Origin: Acanthacorydalis orientalis | Taxonomy: Eukaryota > Arthropoda > Insecta > Megaloptera > Corydalidae | Direction of reading: 5' to 3' | Assembly (NCBI GenBank): GCA_034766995.1 | Contig: CM068315.1 | Location: forward strand, 11,358,510 to 11,422,509 | DNA: 64,000 nucleotides | In this document: piece after piece, positions 50,889-62,787 of the stretch | How the letters are laid out: each line of letters begins with the position of its first letter | How positions within the stretch are numbered: the first letter of the stretch is position 1 | Notes under the pieces: model-generated | What the model was told of the DNA's origin: nothing | Database searches by the model: none | The model's input: only the letters and a program-made list of their open reading frames with translations | Translations under genes and position numbers: made by a program

Positions 50889-50933
50889 ATGTCAGAAATT
50901 AATGATTCAGAAGCAGATTGTCTGGAAGTCAAG
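50889..50933 (+). CDS. Possible first coding exon of an unidentified gene
   Basis: ATG at 50889 begins a 15-codon frame, MSEINDSEADCLEVK, ending exactly at an AAG|GTAAATG splice donor in phase 0. The upstream 200 bp is more complex than the surroundings and includes a TAGGTTAGGTT motif. The acidic, Ser-containing start is common for nuclear or cytosolic proteins. No continuation exon was recognised in the 13 kb to the window end, so the rest would lie beyond it after a very long intron. The exon is too short to name a family and might be chance. Confidence 0.4.
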
Positions 50934-51878
50934 GTAAATGAAATTATTTCTATATGTTAATAATGTTTGTGTATTTTTGATTTTGTTTACTTGTAATTGT
51001 GATTGCAAAATATTTGTATAGTATAATGTATAGATAAAATTGTTCATATTGATTATAAAAAAAACGCATTAATAAATTTTAGAATTCCAAAATAAAGTAA
51101 ATGTCAAATCAGACAGAAACTGAGCATTCGCTTCTGATCGTATGAGAATGTGATCCGTGATCAGCTAATGCCACTAGTTTTTGACATTTACTGCTGTTAT
51201 AATCAGCGGATATATCTTGTTATACATGTATACTTATTATAGTTAAGTATAAATATAATTTTACATTTAAATTAACGGGTATATATAAATTAACATGAAA
51301 ATATATTCTTACGATATTTAAAACGCAAGAAACATATTTTTTCATTTTAAAACCTGATTTTTGCATAATAGGTTCTGATCATATTTGGAAAAAGTAATGA
51401 CGCAATTTATTAGTTTTTTCTAAAATATAACATTGGTTAACATATTAAAATAATGTTCTTACATATAATCTAAAATAAAATAAGTTTATGTATTTAAGTA
51501 TATGTGGTTTTATTAACTAATTTCTAAATTACGCAAATCATAAATGATTAATTTTCCATTAATTATTTCAACTGTGCTCGTATATTGATAAATTTCCATT
51601 CGCAAGACATGGAATTAGTAGTGAAAAATCCTATATAAAAATTAGAAAGGAATAAATGATGAAAAAAATATAAAACGAACACAAGAGTTATAAATATGAA
51701 TAGATACATGAATACTTTTGAGTATTGCACGTATGATTGCGATTTTCACAGGATTAAAAATAAATAAATATGAAATAAATTTAAAGAAATAAAAATCATA
51801 AAAGAAATATGAAAATAAATTTCAAATCATACATTTTATTAGATGATTTTTTTATGTACGAGTCGATTTCTCATTTAA

Positions 51879-51885
<7 letters not shown>

Positions 51886-51934
<49 letters not shown>
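51886..51934. repeat. (TA)n microsatellite
   Basis: TA array touching the left end of the mariner relic at 51936. Confidence 0.9.
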
Positions 51935-51935
<1 letters not shown>

Positions 51936-51939
<4 letters not shown>

Positions 51940-53285
51940 TAGCTCCAAATATTCTCGACCTAGACAGGAAAAAATGTAAATATTACATTTTTACATTGGA
52001 ATCAATCAATTTAGGATCAAAATTAGATTATTTAAGGTGCATTTTAACAAAAGACTTTACTAATAAAGGTAACTGAAGTATTACCATAAAAAGATTTAAT
52101 ATTTTTCTATATAATCTCCTTTAACCTTAATACGTTTTTATAACGCTTAATTAGCAATTTTATACCCTTATAAAAGTAATTTTCCGTTTTCGTGTTAAAG
52201 TAGTCAGTTACCGTTGTTTTAAACCTCATTGTCATCATTAAAACGCTGTCCATGTAAATCTTTTTCAAATTACCAAAAAGGTAATAATAACTAGAGGTTG
52301 TGTCTGGACTATAGGGCGGGTGATCAAGTTCTTGGAAGCCACACTCCTGAAGAGCCATTTGAAAAACAGTACCGGTATGAACTAGTACATTATCTTGCAA
52401 CAAGTGCACTCCTTTTGTTAGTTTTCCACGTCGTTTTTCGCGAATATTATCCAGAATTTTTTATGCAACAATGTTATGTAATATGAGCTATTAACAGTGA
52501 TATTGCACTTCTTAAAATCTATTAGTGAAATGCCCTTGCAAATCCAAAAAACTGCGGCCATGATCTTTTTTGTGGATTAAGACACTTTGGATTTTTTTGG
52601 AGCTTCTCTTTTAGACCGAGGATCATGTAAAGGACCATTGTTTCATCTTCTATTACAGTGAGCTCGATTAGTGCATTTCGATCTGGCTCATAGAGCTTTA
52701 AAGATGACCGTGCGCAGGCTACTCAATGCTGGCGCTGAACGGCCGAAAGAAGTTTAGATACCCACCCTACATTGACCTTATTTATAACTAAATGTTCATG
52801 GAAAATTCAGCGAACGGTTGTTTATGAGACATTGCTGATAATTTTCACATTTAAGCGTCGGTTATTAAACACAATGTCTTAGACAGCTGCAACACAGTCA
52901 GGCGTGAGCATTTCCACAAGGCGATCGGTACGCAATTCATCTTCCAATGACTCTTCTCCCATCCGAAATATCTTACCCCATTCTTTTACCGTGGAGTATA
53001 AAGAGAAATCATCCCCGTATACGCCATCTAATCGGTGTTATATTTGATGCTGTGTAACCTCTTCTTTTGTCAAAAACTTTATTACTGCACGATGCTTAAT
53101 TTTAGTTACTTGATATTGTTAAGACCACGTCTTACTCTTATCGCTGTTACTGTACGACAGATAAAAATTATAACCTTGAAATGTTTACTGAATGTTATAA
53201 TACATGCATGTATCACACTGCACAGATTCGCCAGGCGTCTGCACGCGCAAATATGTTACACCGAGAATATTCCGTGCAACAAGTT
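51936..53285 (-). pseudogene. Full-length but decayed mariner-like transposase element
   Basis: On the minus strand a nearly complete transposase can be followed from about 53115 to 52107. Its blocks are KFLTKEEVTQHQI, LDGVYGDDFSLYSTVKEW, FRMGEESLEDELRTDR, RRLNVKII, INKVNVGWVSKLLSA and LTVIEDETMV (around the first catalytic Asp). At 52409-52107 follow HLLQDNVLVHT (second Asp) and HPPYSPDTTSSYYYLFGNLKK. At least five stops and some frameshifts make it inactive. The third catalytic position in the SPD..SxYYxF block reads TSSYYY instead of APSDYH, so that Asp is lost. The outer ends share AATATTCTCG (at about 51948 and, inverted, 53263-53272), probable remains of the terminal repeats. Confidence 0.85.
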
Positions 53286-53859
53286 TTTATAAATTAAATT
53301 TTATATAATCGAAGTAATTCAATTATAAATAATTTGTAATAAAATGAATACACTATTTAAAAGTACGTATATATATATATATATGCAAAATTAAAAAAAA
53401 ATAATATGAAAATAGTTGAATTAATACAAATTTAATCAATCAAAAATAATAAATACTATTTTATGATGTATTAATTAAACCAAAAATTAAATATATTATT
53501 TTTGCTTATATCTCATAATAAGAATCAGTTTAATTAAACATATTAAAATAATCCAAATATTTGTCAAAAAACGTTTTTTTCTAATAATTCTTTAAAATAT
53601 TTTGATAGATATCTTTCTGTATTTATCACTGATGTACCAGTTTATATAATTTCACGACTGGGAATACGTGTTTTCTTCATACACAAGCAAATTTAACTGA
53701 GAAAAATTAATTTAGCCACCAAATCGGCACTGTGTTATATTGTGCAGTATTGTATTGCAATATCAGTATTTTTCCTCGTGTTAGATCTAAATAGTGTCAA
53801 CACAATAGTACAATAATTAACAATGTAATCGTAATGTACATTTTTGCCAACGTACATAA

Positions 53860-54060
53860 AAGAATAAATGAAAAAAATAGCGATGCGGCAATGCCAGATA
53901 GACGTTTTATCGCAATCATTAATTCGACTGTGACAAACACTGTCAACCCCTGATGATGTATTCAGTCGGATTTAAACAAGCAGATCTGCAGTAGATACGA
54001 TAACACTGTACTAGGATCACGTATTTATCATTCGGTGCAATACACGGGAAACATTGGCTG
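53860..54060. other. GC-richer unique island
   Basis: Unique sequence (GATGCGGCAATGCCAGATAG; ACTGTCAACCCCTGATGATG) inside the possible long intron after 50933. Candidate regulatory segment on composition alone. Confidence 0.3.
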
Positions 54061-54123
54061 ATTGCAGGATCGAATTTTAATTACGAAGTGTCATAGTTCA
54101 ACTCACCGTAATGAAATCATGGT

Positions 54124-54125
<2 letters not shown>

Positions 54126-54190
<65 letters not shown>
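54126..54190. repeat. (TA)n microsatellite
   Basis: TA array of about 65 bp. Confidence 0.95.
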
Positions 54191-54196
<6 letters not shown>

Positions 54197-54728
54197 TGTG
54201 CTTATTCAATAACGAGATTGGTTAACCAGCGTAATAAAACAGTATTGTTATATCTTTGCAGATAAGTATTTCAGTGAATTGCGCTATACATGTACTCTAT
54301 TCAAACACTGCATAAGTAATCCGTCGTGTACTGCTAATCGGGATTATTTTCACCAATGAGTTTCACATTAATTTTTTGTAGAGCGTATCCCGTTAATCTT
54401 CTTTCAATGCGACCACATACAATTTGAAATCATTAATAGATACATAAATCTATGTTTTTAAAAAATTTCAGAACATTTTCATAAAAATGGTCTATTTTGA
54501 TTACTTCTGAAAAACGACAATTCTATACTCCTTAAGACTTTTCTGTAATCGATGAATTTTCATTTTAAGTGTACTCTCGAGTACAAATAAAGTACTATCG
54601 ATAGTCAATATAAATAATGTTATGTTTTGTAATTTTTTTATATAAAATATATTTATTTAAACAAATTTATATTACAGTTTTAGTTTTTCTACAAGTAGTG
54701 TAAAAGCTACTTTGACCAATATAACTTT

Positions 54729-54737
54729 ATATATATG

Positions 54738-54804
<67 letters not shown>

Positions 54805-54821
54805 GTGTGTATATATATATA
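54729..54821. repeat. (TA)n microsatellite with TG interruptions
   Basis: TA array with ATGTATATGTATATG interruptions. Tyr-Ile/Thr frames on the minus strand are artefacts. Confidence 0.9.
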
Positions 54822-55024
54822 ATAACAAATGACTCTGAATTGATGATTTTGAAGATAAATTAGTTTTATATGAGGATCGATTGATGATAATGGATATATT
54901 TGAAATAACAAACACATTAAAAACAACCAGCTTTTTATGTACATTAAACATATATATCGATGGGGAGTTATTATCTACATGTTTTTGAGACATGTTTTAT
55001 GTTTTGTTTATTTGAGACTTGGCT

Positions 55025-55142
55025 TCTATGATACCCAAATATGTTTACTGTTTCATTCAGTTACATTTACATGCTTACAAGTGATCAAACGCAGCGAGCC
55101 CGGGGGTTAGGAGCGCAACGAGCAAAGAGCGAAAGCCCATAT
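55025..55142 (-). repeat. Dispersed repeat with a GC-rich core, copy B (inverted)
   Basis: The reverse complement contains CTAACCCCCGGGCTCGCTGC and ATGAAACAGTAAACATATTT, matching copy A at 19687-19810 with a handful of substitutions. Confidence 0.7.
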
Positions 55143-55692
55143 TATATATTTAATAAAATATTTAGTTATCTTTTTATGCCAATTATAATCATTGTCCCTG
55201 TTAAAACAAACTGTCTTCAAATAAACAGTGTATAAAAACAAATATTTAATTCTAATAAAATTCTTCAAAATTTCTAAATTAATCATCTAATGGCTTTTCT
55301 CCTTTCAAAATGAACTTTTTCGAAATGTCATCTTGCATTTGAAAATTAATTAATAGTATTTTTTATAAATAATTGTTATTCATTTATATTTTTACAGTAA
55401 TTCCATTTGTGTATATGTTTCTTTTAATAAGATTAGTTAATTGGGTTAATAAAATGCAGTATAAAAAATATAAAGTTTTGAGAGATTTTTGTTCCTACAC
55501 TTTCAATTTTGCCTAATTAATTAAGTCCAAAATGTTTAAAGTTTAATATGAAAGTATTAATTATATTCAAAGAACATAAAACTATCATTTGTAAAACGTG
55601 AAGGAACATTAATAATAATCAAGTAAGGATTAAATCTAAAATCATAATTACTACCATATTAAGTAAAATTTTATATTTTTAATGTTATTTGT

Positions 55693-55717
55693 TATATATA
55701 TATATATGTATGTACAC

Positions 55718-55763
<46 letters not shown>
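55693..55763. repeat. (TA)n/(CA)n compound microsatellite
   Basis: TA run, ACACACACACACACA block, then TA run. Confidence 0.9.
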
Positions 55764-55766
<3 letters not shown>

Positions 55767-56064
55767 ATATTAACAAAGTAAATTCATCTGATCAAAATAA
55801 ATATCGTTTTCAGACCAAAATTGAACAAAAGAATAATCTATATTAACGATATATTGTACTACACAGAAATAACTGTAAATTATCTAGAAAAATATGAATT
55901 TACAGGACAATACAAACAGATTTATTGAAAGGAAATTAGAAATCATAGAGATAATTTATCTGCAGTCATTTTTTTTGTGAGATATATATAATGTTCACAT
56001 CACTGAAACTTCTCAAAAAAATATATGAAGTAGAATATAAAATTATAATTTTATAGATAAATTA

Positions 56065-56633
56065 TTAGGTTGGTAGGAAAATAATTACGGTTTTGTTTTC
56101 TGAATTCTAACCGTAATTTTTTCCAATGAAAGTGTCATTTCATCGACTTCATGTTGATATCATTTTAAAGTGCATTTTTCGGTCTGTATTTGGTAATATC
56201 GACTTTTGTTGTATTATTAATTTTGTTTCAAATTGGGCTATTAAATTAAAGATGCAAAAGAAGCAAATAAAAGCATTTTTTGTATGAGTTCAAAACGGGT
56301 AGTAAAGCATCAGAAACTGCTCGTAAACTAAACGATGCTTTTGGTGTGAGTACTGTTAAGGAAAGTACGGTGCAATTATGGTTTCAAAAATTTCGTGCTG
56401 GGGACGAGAGTCTTGAAGATGAAGAAGGTTACGAGCGTCCATCTTCAGTTCATAACAACCAACTGAAGTTGTTGAATCAGAACTACGCACAACAACTCAG
56501 AAGCTTGCACAAAAGTTAGGCGTTAGTTATCCAACAGTTCTGGATTACTTAAAACAGATAGGAAAATCAAAAAAGCTGTAAATATATATCAATTTGAAAG
56601 TTATAAACCGCAATTATTTTTCTACCAACCTAA
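56065..56633 (+). mobile_element. HTH-only mariner derivative, copy 4
   Basis: Ends are TTAGGTTGGTAGGAAAATAA and TTTTTCTACCAACCTAA, the best matched pair of this family. The interior begins near ATG 56251 (MQKKQIKAFF), has a frameshift, then reads FKTGSKASETARKLNDAFGV, VKESTVQLWFQKFRAGDESL and DEEGYERPSSVHNNQLKLL, and shifts frame again. After a YPTVLDYLKQ-like piece it stops at a KSKKL-TAA junction and runs into the shared 3' tail (ATTTGAAAGTTATAAACCGC). No catalytic domain. The copy at 58401 is on the opposite strand 1.8 kb away, so the two form an inverted pair. Confidence 0.9.
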
Positions 56634-56879
56634 TAGTTTCATATTCGAGAGAGAATTCAGGAATATTGAACTAATTATTATATTTAATAGATTTTCAAAA
56701 AAATGTCTACCAGTTTTAATGTTTTGAACCTACTCTATTGAAATTAAACGCGTGTAAAATTATGAGCAGCTATTTAGTGTATGTACATACTAGTGGATAA
56801 TTATTAAATGATCAAAATATTATTGACTATTATTATTACTACTGCTAATATGAATCTTTCATCGTGAGTACATATAATT

Positions 56880-57190
56880 GTAAAATCGATTTATAGGAGT
56901 GGTACATCGCATGTGTCCGCTATTAATGTACAGACAACCAATTACACAGACGGTGACACATTGACACACGGATAAGGGTCATCAGACATGCATAGGAACA
57001 CGCGGCTCACGGGGACGAGCCCATACCAGACGCGTCTGCAACGTCATTGATTCATTGAGCATGAAATGTCACTCAATCACGCCCATTATCGTGTTTTCAA
57101 AAGTGTAACGTCGAATTCGTTCATTGTTACAATAATTCATCATTGTCTCAAATAATAATAATAATTATGATGATGATCGACTCTGGAATA
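56880..57190. other. GC-richer unique island
   Basis: Unique sequence (GGTGACACATTGACACACGG; ACGCGGCTCACGGGGACGAG; GACGCGTCTGCAACGTCATT) standing out from AT-rich flanks, with an imperfect CATTGATTCATTGAG repeat. Candidate enhancer. No exon was found. Confidence 0.4.
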
Positions 57191-58400
57191 GAAATCAGAA
57201 AAAAACGTTATAAAAAGGTGTTTGTTCTAAGGGGAGAATGACCCAATCATGGCCGAATACGCTATATGTATTTTTTTCGCATTTGTTCGTTCAACTGAAT
57301 ACAAACGATTTCGATTCGTTTCGAGTCGTGTTGATTTTTTTAATTTGACGGACGAACTGTGTGGTACAGTGTTAATGTACGCCATTATGTCATTCCGTGG
57401 AAAACATAATGATGATTTAGCCTATGTTACATTTTGAATAAAATACAAATCGTTTATTATGTATTTCATATCCATTAAATGGGTCGTCGACGCGAACATG
57501 ACGCTTTCAAAATTTATATTAAAATGTACCTCTCATTACAACGACAGAACATTGCACTGCAGCATATTACAAGAAAGTAATTATAATCACAGATCTTCAA
57601 TTTTAAATACACTATACTTAATGTTCACAAACAGCTCCATTAAAAAAATAAATCTGTGTATATCTAAAACTTTAATATTATATCAACTTTATTAAATCAG
57701 TTGTATTTTTTATTTACTTTTATTTTTATTGTAATTATCAATATAATTATCAAAAATTTTATCGCTTATTTGCTTATTCTAAACAAATATTTATTATTTC
57801 ATAAGTTTTATAAAAAAAATACGTCTACAATTGATAACTCGATAAATAAATTCATTTTTTTGTAAAAAAGCATAGCAACAAAAGCATTTTAATTGCGTTA
57901 CACTTATTCTTATATTTTAATTAACACAGCTACATGTCATTGAAAATATAATTAACACTACATACATACATAAATTTATTTTTATTAAATCGTAGTTTTT
58001 GCAAACAGTATTCTTTATTCCTTTCTTATTTCATTCTGTAAAGTAAGATCAAAATATTGTACACAAACATTGAAATGTCTGTAAAATGTTACAGAATGTA
58101 TCCATTCAAAATAATTAATAACATTGATATTTGCATTAGATAAATAAATCACAATTAATAAAAATGTGATTAAATAGTTTAAAGTTAACTTTCCAGCATA
58201 TAAATTTATATGTATTTAATACATATGAAATAGTATTCTTTTGTATTTTTTATCGAATTAGTTTATTTTTGTTATTATTTTATTGTTTAGATATCAGTTA
58301 TAATTTGAAAACTTAAAAAAATGTTGTTATACATTTTATAAAAAGATTGATAATGAAGAAAACTATAGAATGTTTGAAAACTTACTCCTTTTTTAAATTA
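57191..58400. other. Intergenic sequence with one weak open frame
   Basis: A 62-codon frame at 57249-57437 (MAEYAICIFFAFVRSTEYKR...) is followed 1 bp after its TGA by AATAAA. It lacks recognisable domains and is too short to call a gene. The rest is AT-rich without features. Confidence 0.3.
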
Positions 58401-58949
58401 TTAGGTTGGTAGAAAAAAATTGCGGTTTATGATCTTCAAATTCATATATATTTTTCTTAGCTAGCTGTTTTAAGTGGTCCAAAACTGTTGGATGACTAAC
58501 ACCTAACTTTTGTACAAGCTTTCGAATTGTGTTTGATTCTGATTTAACTGACGCCTTCAGTTGATCGTTATGAGCTGAAGAAAGATGCCCGTAACCTTCT
58601 TCATCTTCAAGGCTCTCGTCCTCAGCACGAAATTTTTGGAACCACTATTGCACCGTACATTCCTTAACAGTACCCACACCAAAAGCATCGTTTAGTTTCT
58701 GCTAATTTACCATTCCGTTTTGAACTCGTACAAAAAAATCGCTCTTATTTGCTTCTTTTTCATCTTTAATTCAATAGTACAATTTGAAACAAAATTACTA
58801 ATAAAATCAAAGTCGACGCTACCAAAATACAGACCGAAAAATTCACTTTAAAATGATATTATCATGAACACGATGCAATTACACTTTCATCGAAAAAAAT
58901 TAAGGTTCGAATTTAGAAAAAAAACCGCATTTATTTTCTTACCAACCTA
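58401..58949 (-). mobile_element. HTH-only mariner derivative, copy 5 (minus orientation)
   Basis: Ends are TTAGGTTGGTAGAAAAAAAT and TTTTCTTACCAACCTAA. On the minus strand it carries the same decayed N-terminal HTH region (blocks similar to LNDAFGVGTVKECTVQ, RAEDESLEDEEGYG, SSAHNDQLKA and KLGVSHPTVLDHLKQ). It then passes at the same point into the family 3' tail, with the catalytic domain deleted. Together with copies 1-4 it shows that one deletion derivative was multiplied. Confidence 0.88.
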
Positions 58950-59059
58950 ATATTATTGATTTTAAACTAATCAAAATATTAATATATTATTTAAATGAAT
59001 TGAAATTTTTTTTCATTTATTTTGTATTAAAATGAAAGTTTTGTTTCAATATTAGGATT

Positions 59060-59640
59060 CGATTTAATTTTTGATATTATGCCGGTACTTCTGTTGCGTT
59101 AAGAATATAATTATAACAAATTTTATTAAGAAATCACCTAGTAAATTATCAAAAATATTCCGAATATTGTTTTCAAGCTCATAAATATTTCATAGGTTCG
59201 TTTTGTAAACCTCTTCTTTTATCTGGTCCCATAAAAAGTCATCTGGCGTTATATTTGAATTTCAAGTACGTCATTAGACTGGCCTCAAAAATTCTGTTCA
59301 ATTTCTAGAGAAATACTTATCATGAGGGACAAGAACAATTAATACTAAATACGGTGGTCATATCTTAATTAGTTGTACATAATGATGGTTCCAGGCACGA
59401 AAGTTATATTCTTTTCTGAGTACATCATGAGCTATAAAACGTAAAAACTCACTCTTTTTGATTGCCTGTCATATTGATTTCTTAGTACTTCACTCGAACA
59501 TTTTTCTTACAGCATCCGCATTTTCTTCTAAAAGTGACGTTGATGATTTGTTAGATCTCCTTGAGTCTTTCACTGCACCATTTGTCATTAATTTCAGAAG
59601 AGAAACCACATTTCTGTCTTATATAGTGATCTATCATTTT
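59060..59640 (-). pseudogene. Fragment of a Tc1/mariner-type transposase
   Basis: On the minus strand, around 59250-59190, a frame reads NITPDDFLWDQIKEEVYKTN. This matches the block containing the last catalytic Asp in IS630/Tc1-like transposases (LTPLDFFLWGxxKDxVY). Upstream, near 59600-59530, is NGAVKDSRRSNKSSTSLLEE and a DAVRKMFE-like piece, resembling the linker of the same family (VQDxKRSGRPRTS..). Stops and a large deletion lie between. No terminal repeats were identified. Confidence 0.5.
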
Positions 59641-59649
59641 TAAACTTAA

Positions 59650-60100
59650 ACAACTAATTACTATACTTCATTATTAAGACACTTTTTGGTTTATTTTCCT
59701 ATGATCAGCTTTTTTCACTTGCAATAGAAATAACAATAAATATACTTCAATTCTTTTAATGATTTTAATATTTCCTTCCGTTAAAAAAATAACAATTAAA
59801 AAGTAAGGAGTACCTTTTCAGATCCTATAGGTCTTAAGTGCTTAAATACAGTACTGTTTTCGTATTCGCATAGATAAAAATATGTATTGAAACGAATTAT
59901 TAAATCCTTTTTTATACCACCATTTCAAAACAAACATTAATCAATTAGGACTCTTAAAGGATTTGCCCATTGCTCTTTGAATTGTATACTAATAAACTTT
60001 TTATTATATTTTTTTCATATTTTAGGAAATCAGACATTCATTGATATTATTTAGTGTGATATATAATTTCGAACTGATTTATCAGTTTTGAAATAACTGG

Positions 60101-60177
<77 letters not shown>

Positions 60178-61277
60178 CGCGCGGTCGTGTATGTATATAT
60201 GTTAATAAAAAAAACTTATTTCAGTTTTAATAATATAAAATATTATTTCTTATTAATGTCATTCTCATTTTCTTATTAGTATCAACAAAAAGAATACTTG
60301 AAATGAATAAACTGCTAAAAAAAGAAAGAGAAACTTCGATTATTCTTCTTTTTCTAAAATGAAATTATAATTTTTATATTAAACTGCACTTTGTACATTG
60401 TTAGATTATTTACTGGTATATAGATTCATTTTATAGGTTATATAAATTATCTTATTTTGTAGCAGGTGTGAATAGATAGTGACAAGTCGTTAAAATCAAA
60501 TTATAAGTTCCATAAAAGTGTCTTGGTATATATTTCTACGTTACATTTTCTAGTCTTTTTTTAGAGCATGAACATCGTCTCTTCTATAAATACAAGTATA
60601 TTTCTTATTTAAAAATACTTTTTGTCGCAAAAGTATAATCGATGAAACATAATTTAATAGGCTAGAGATTTTTTGTGAAATAAAACGATAAAAATTAATT
60701 TAGATATTATATTTATTATCAGATGTAAATATTATTATCCGATTTAAACAGTAATAAATAAAAAGTATAGACAAATTTTAATAATAATTTGAAATATTAA
60801 TAACTATTTAAGACTTTGATGGATCGATTGAAAATAATTAAACGAGTAATTTTATAATAAAAGATTAGTTATTATGTATAGGTACACTATTTTATCAATT
60901 CTCGACAATAAAAATGTATAATTTCATTCTAACAAACATCTAAAAACAAAACGATGAATGTAAATGTGTAAATCATTTCTCTGGAAATGAAATATGAACC
61001 AAATATAATAATATCTAAAGAATGTTGTGCAATGAAACTGATTTCAATTGTATCGAGATATGAAGACACGGCCGCAACATTAATTTGTTGTCGATGGTGG
61101 TCATTCCGTGCGTGTGTGGGGTAGCAATACTCGAGCACAATTTATAGTGTAGTTAACCACTGTAATTAACACGAGGTCTATTGTCATATGTACCATCAAT
61201 GGTCAGTGATGATGGTACAAGAGGGTGAATTTGCGATGTGCGGATATACAAACATCAATGTATACACATATACATTC

Positions 61278-61327
<50 letters not shown>

Positions 61328-62060
61328 GTATGTGTGTGTGCACGCGTGTGTGTGTCTGTGTATATTCAAATATGTGGAATATCATTCATGGGATTTACCT
61401 ACCATTTACAATGGGCGATCAGTAGGAAAAATGTATACTAGTGTATATAATAAACTACTACATATGTATTTATATTTACAAGGGATGTACATTTTATGAC
61501 TGTTAGATTTATACGTGAAAATTATGTAATTTGTGTGAAATTAAAATTGATATTCAGCTCAACAAAGAAAGTTAACATTTTAATTAAAGAGCATTAGTGT
61601 ATAATTTAATGCATATTTTGTTTTCATGGATGTTTATTTTTACACATATTATTGAAGCGCTAATACTATTTTTAATCATATTTCATTTTTAACATACGAT
61701 GTCTGAATGTATATTATTTTTTGTATTTTCATTCTGACTATAAAAATTTATATTAAAGTTTTTCTCCGTTATTAAAATAAACTGAATTTTTTAACTATCA
61801 TTTGCTTGCTGATAATTTTCACATTTATACTTTGTTATTGTTCAATTTAAATGATTTTTGTAAAGATACATAAAGATTAGATTTCTAGTGCTGAAGAGTG
61901 TTAACATATTTAATATTCATATATTCTCTTTGTCACTTATTTAAAAGAAAATATTTGTATTTTCACATACGTTCAGAAATGCAGTCTGTATTACAATAAA
62001 AAATTATGAAAATTGATTATATCTTAAGTAAATTTTCATATGAGCACAATTTTTTAAATA

Positions 62061-62107
<47 letters not shown>

Positions 62108-62382
62108 AAATATGTATTTGAATTGAAGTTATTATTTTTGTTTATATTATTCTAGTCTACTTAAAAAGATTATTTCTTATTTAGAATTTTACTATAATTT
62201 CGTCAAGTTTTGTATTAATACATACGAACTTTTATGTACCAAATATAAATAGAAAACCATTATATTTGTCCTACATTCTTATATAGGTTATGAAATTTCA
62301 AAAATAAATTAATGTGTTTTATATCGAATTATTTGATTAGAATAGTATAAACTAATATTATATATATATATATATAATATCA
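59650..62382. other. AT-rich intergenic sequence with three (TA)n arrays and one GC-richer patch
   Basis: (TA)n arrays lie at about 60104-60180 (with a TGTGTGTGCGCGCGG end), 61278-61362 (with TGTA/TGTG blocks) and 62064-62101. A more complex patch is at about 61070-61260 (GTGGTCATTCCGTGCGTGTG; GATGATGGTACAAGAGGGTG). No exon was recognised. Confidence 0.4.
60104..60180. repeat. (TA)n-(TG)n microsatellite
   Basis: About 65 bp of TA followed by GTGTGTGTGCGCGCGG. Confidence 0.95.
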
Positions 62383-62660
62383 GCAGTAGCATCTGTCAGT
62401 CCACTGCTGGATAAAGGCCTGTTCTATGATTTTCGATTTTTACGGTTGAATGCCTCTCTTTTTTGGTCTTTTTATATTCCTTGGTTTCCAGTCATAATTT
62501 TTGTTGTCCATAGGTTGTCTTCTCTTCTTGCAACACACCCCGCTTATTTCCATTTCAGACTCTTTACTTTACTGTTCTTATTACATCCCTGACTTTCGTA
62601 ATTTTCTTGTTATTCCTAGCATGCATCTTTTCATACTTGTCTGTGTTATTTAGAATATTA
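62383..62660 (-). mobile_element. LINE 3'-end fragment
   Basis: The minus strand contains the phrase GGCCTTTATCCAGCAGTGGA, close to the 3' end of the coding region of LINEs widespread in insects. Upstream residues resemble their C-terminus (MKRCMLGITRKLRKS, then YDWKPRNIKRPKKRG and AFIQQWTD). Frames are broken. It is a short 5'-truncated relic next to a (TA)n run. Confidence 0.7.
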
Positions 62661-62676
62661 TAATGATACATGTATG

Positions 62677-62702
<26 letters not shown>
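62677..62702. repeat. (TA)n microsatellite
   Basis: Short TA run between the LINE fragment and the Tc1-like element. Confidence 0.85.
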
Positions 62703-62707
<5 letters not shown>

Positions 62708-62787
62708 AAATGTTATTTTTAAGAAATTAATAAGTTTAAAAAAACAATTTACAAAATAATTTAAATATTAAAAAAAATTCGCATATA

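Noticed and set aside
53035..53292. 85-codon plus-strand frame
   Set aside because: Antisense to the start of the mariner relic transposase and overlapping its right end.
57249..57437. 62-codon frame followed by AATAAA
   Set aside because: Attractive layout, but no homology, no splice or promoter evidence; could be chance.
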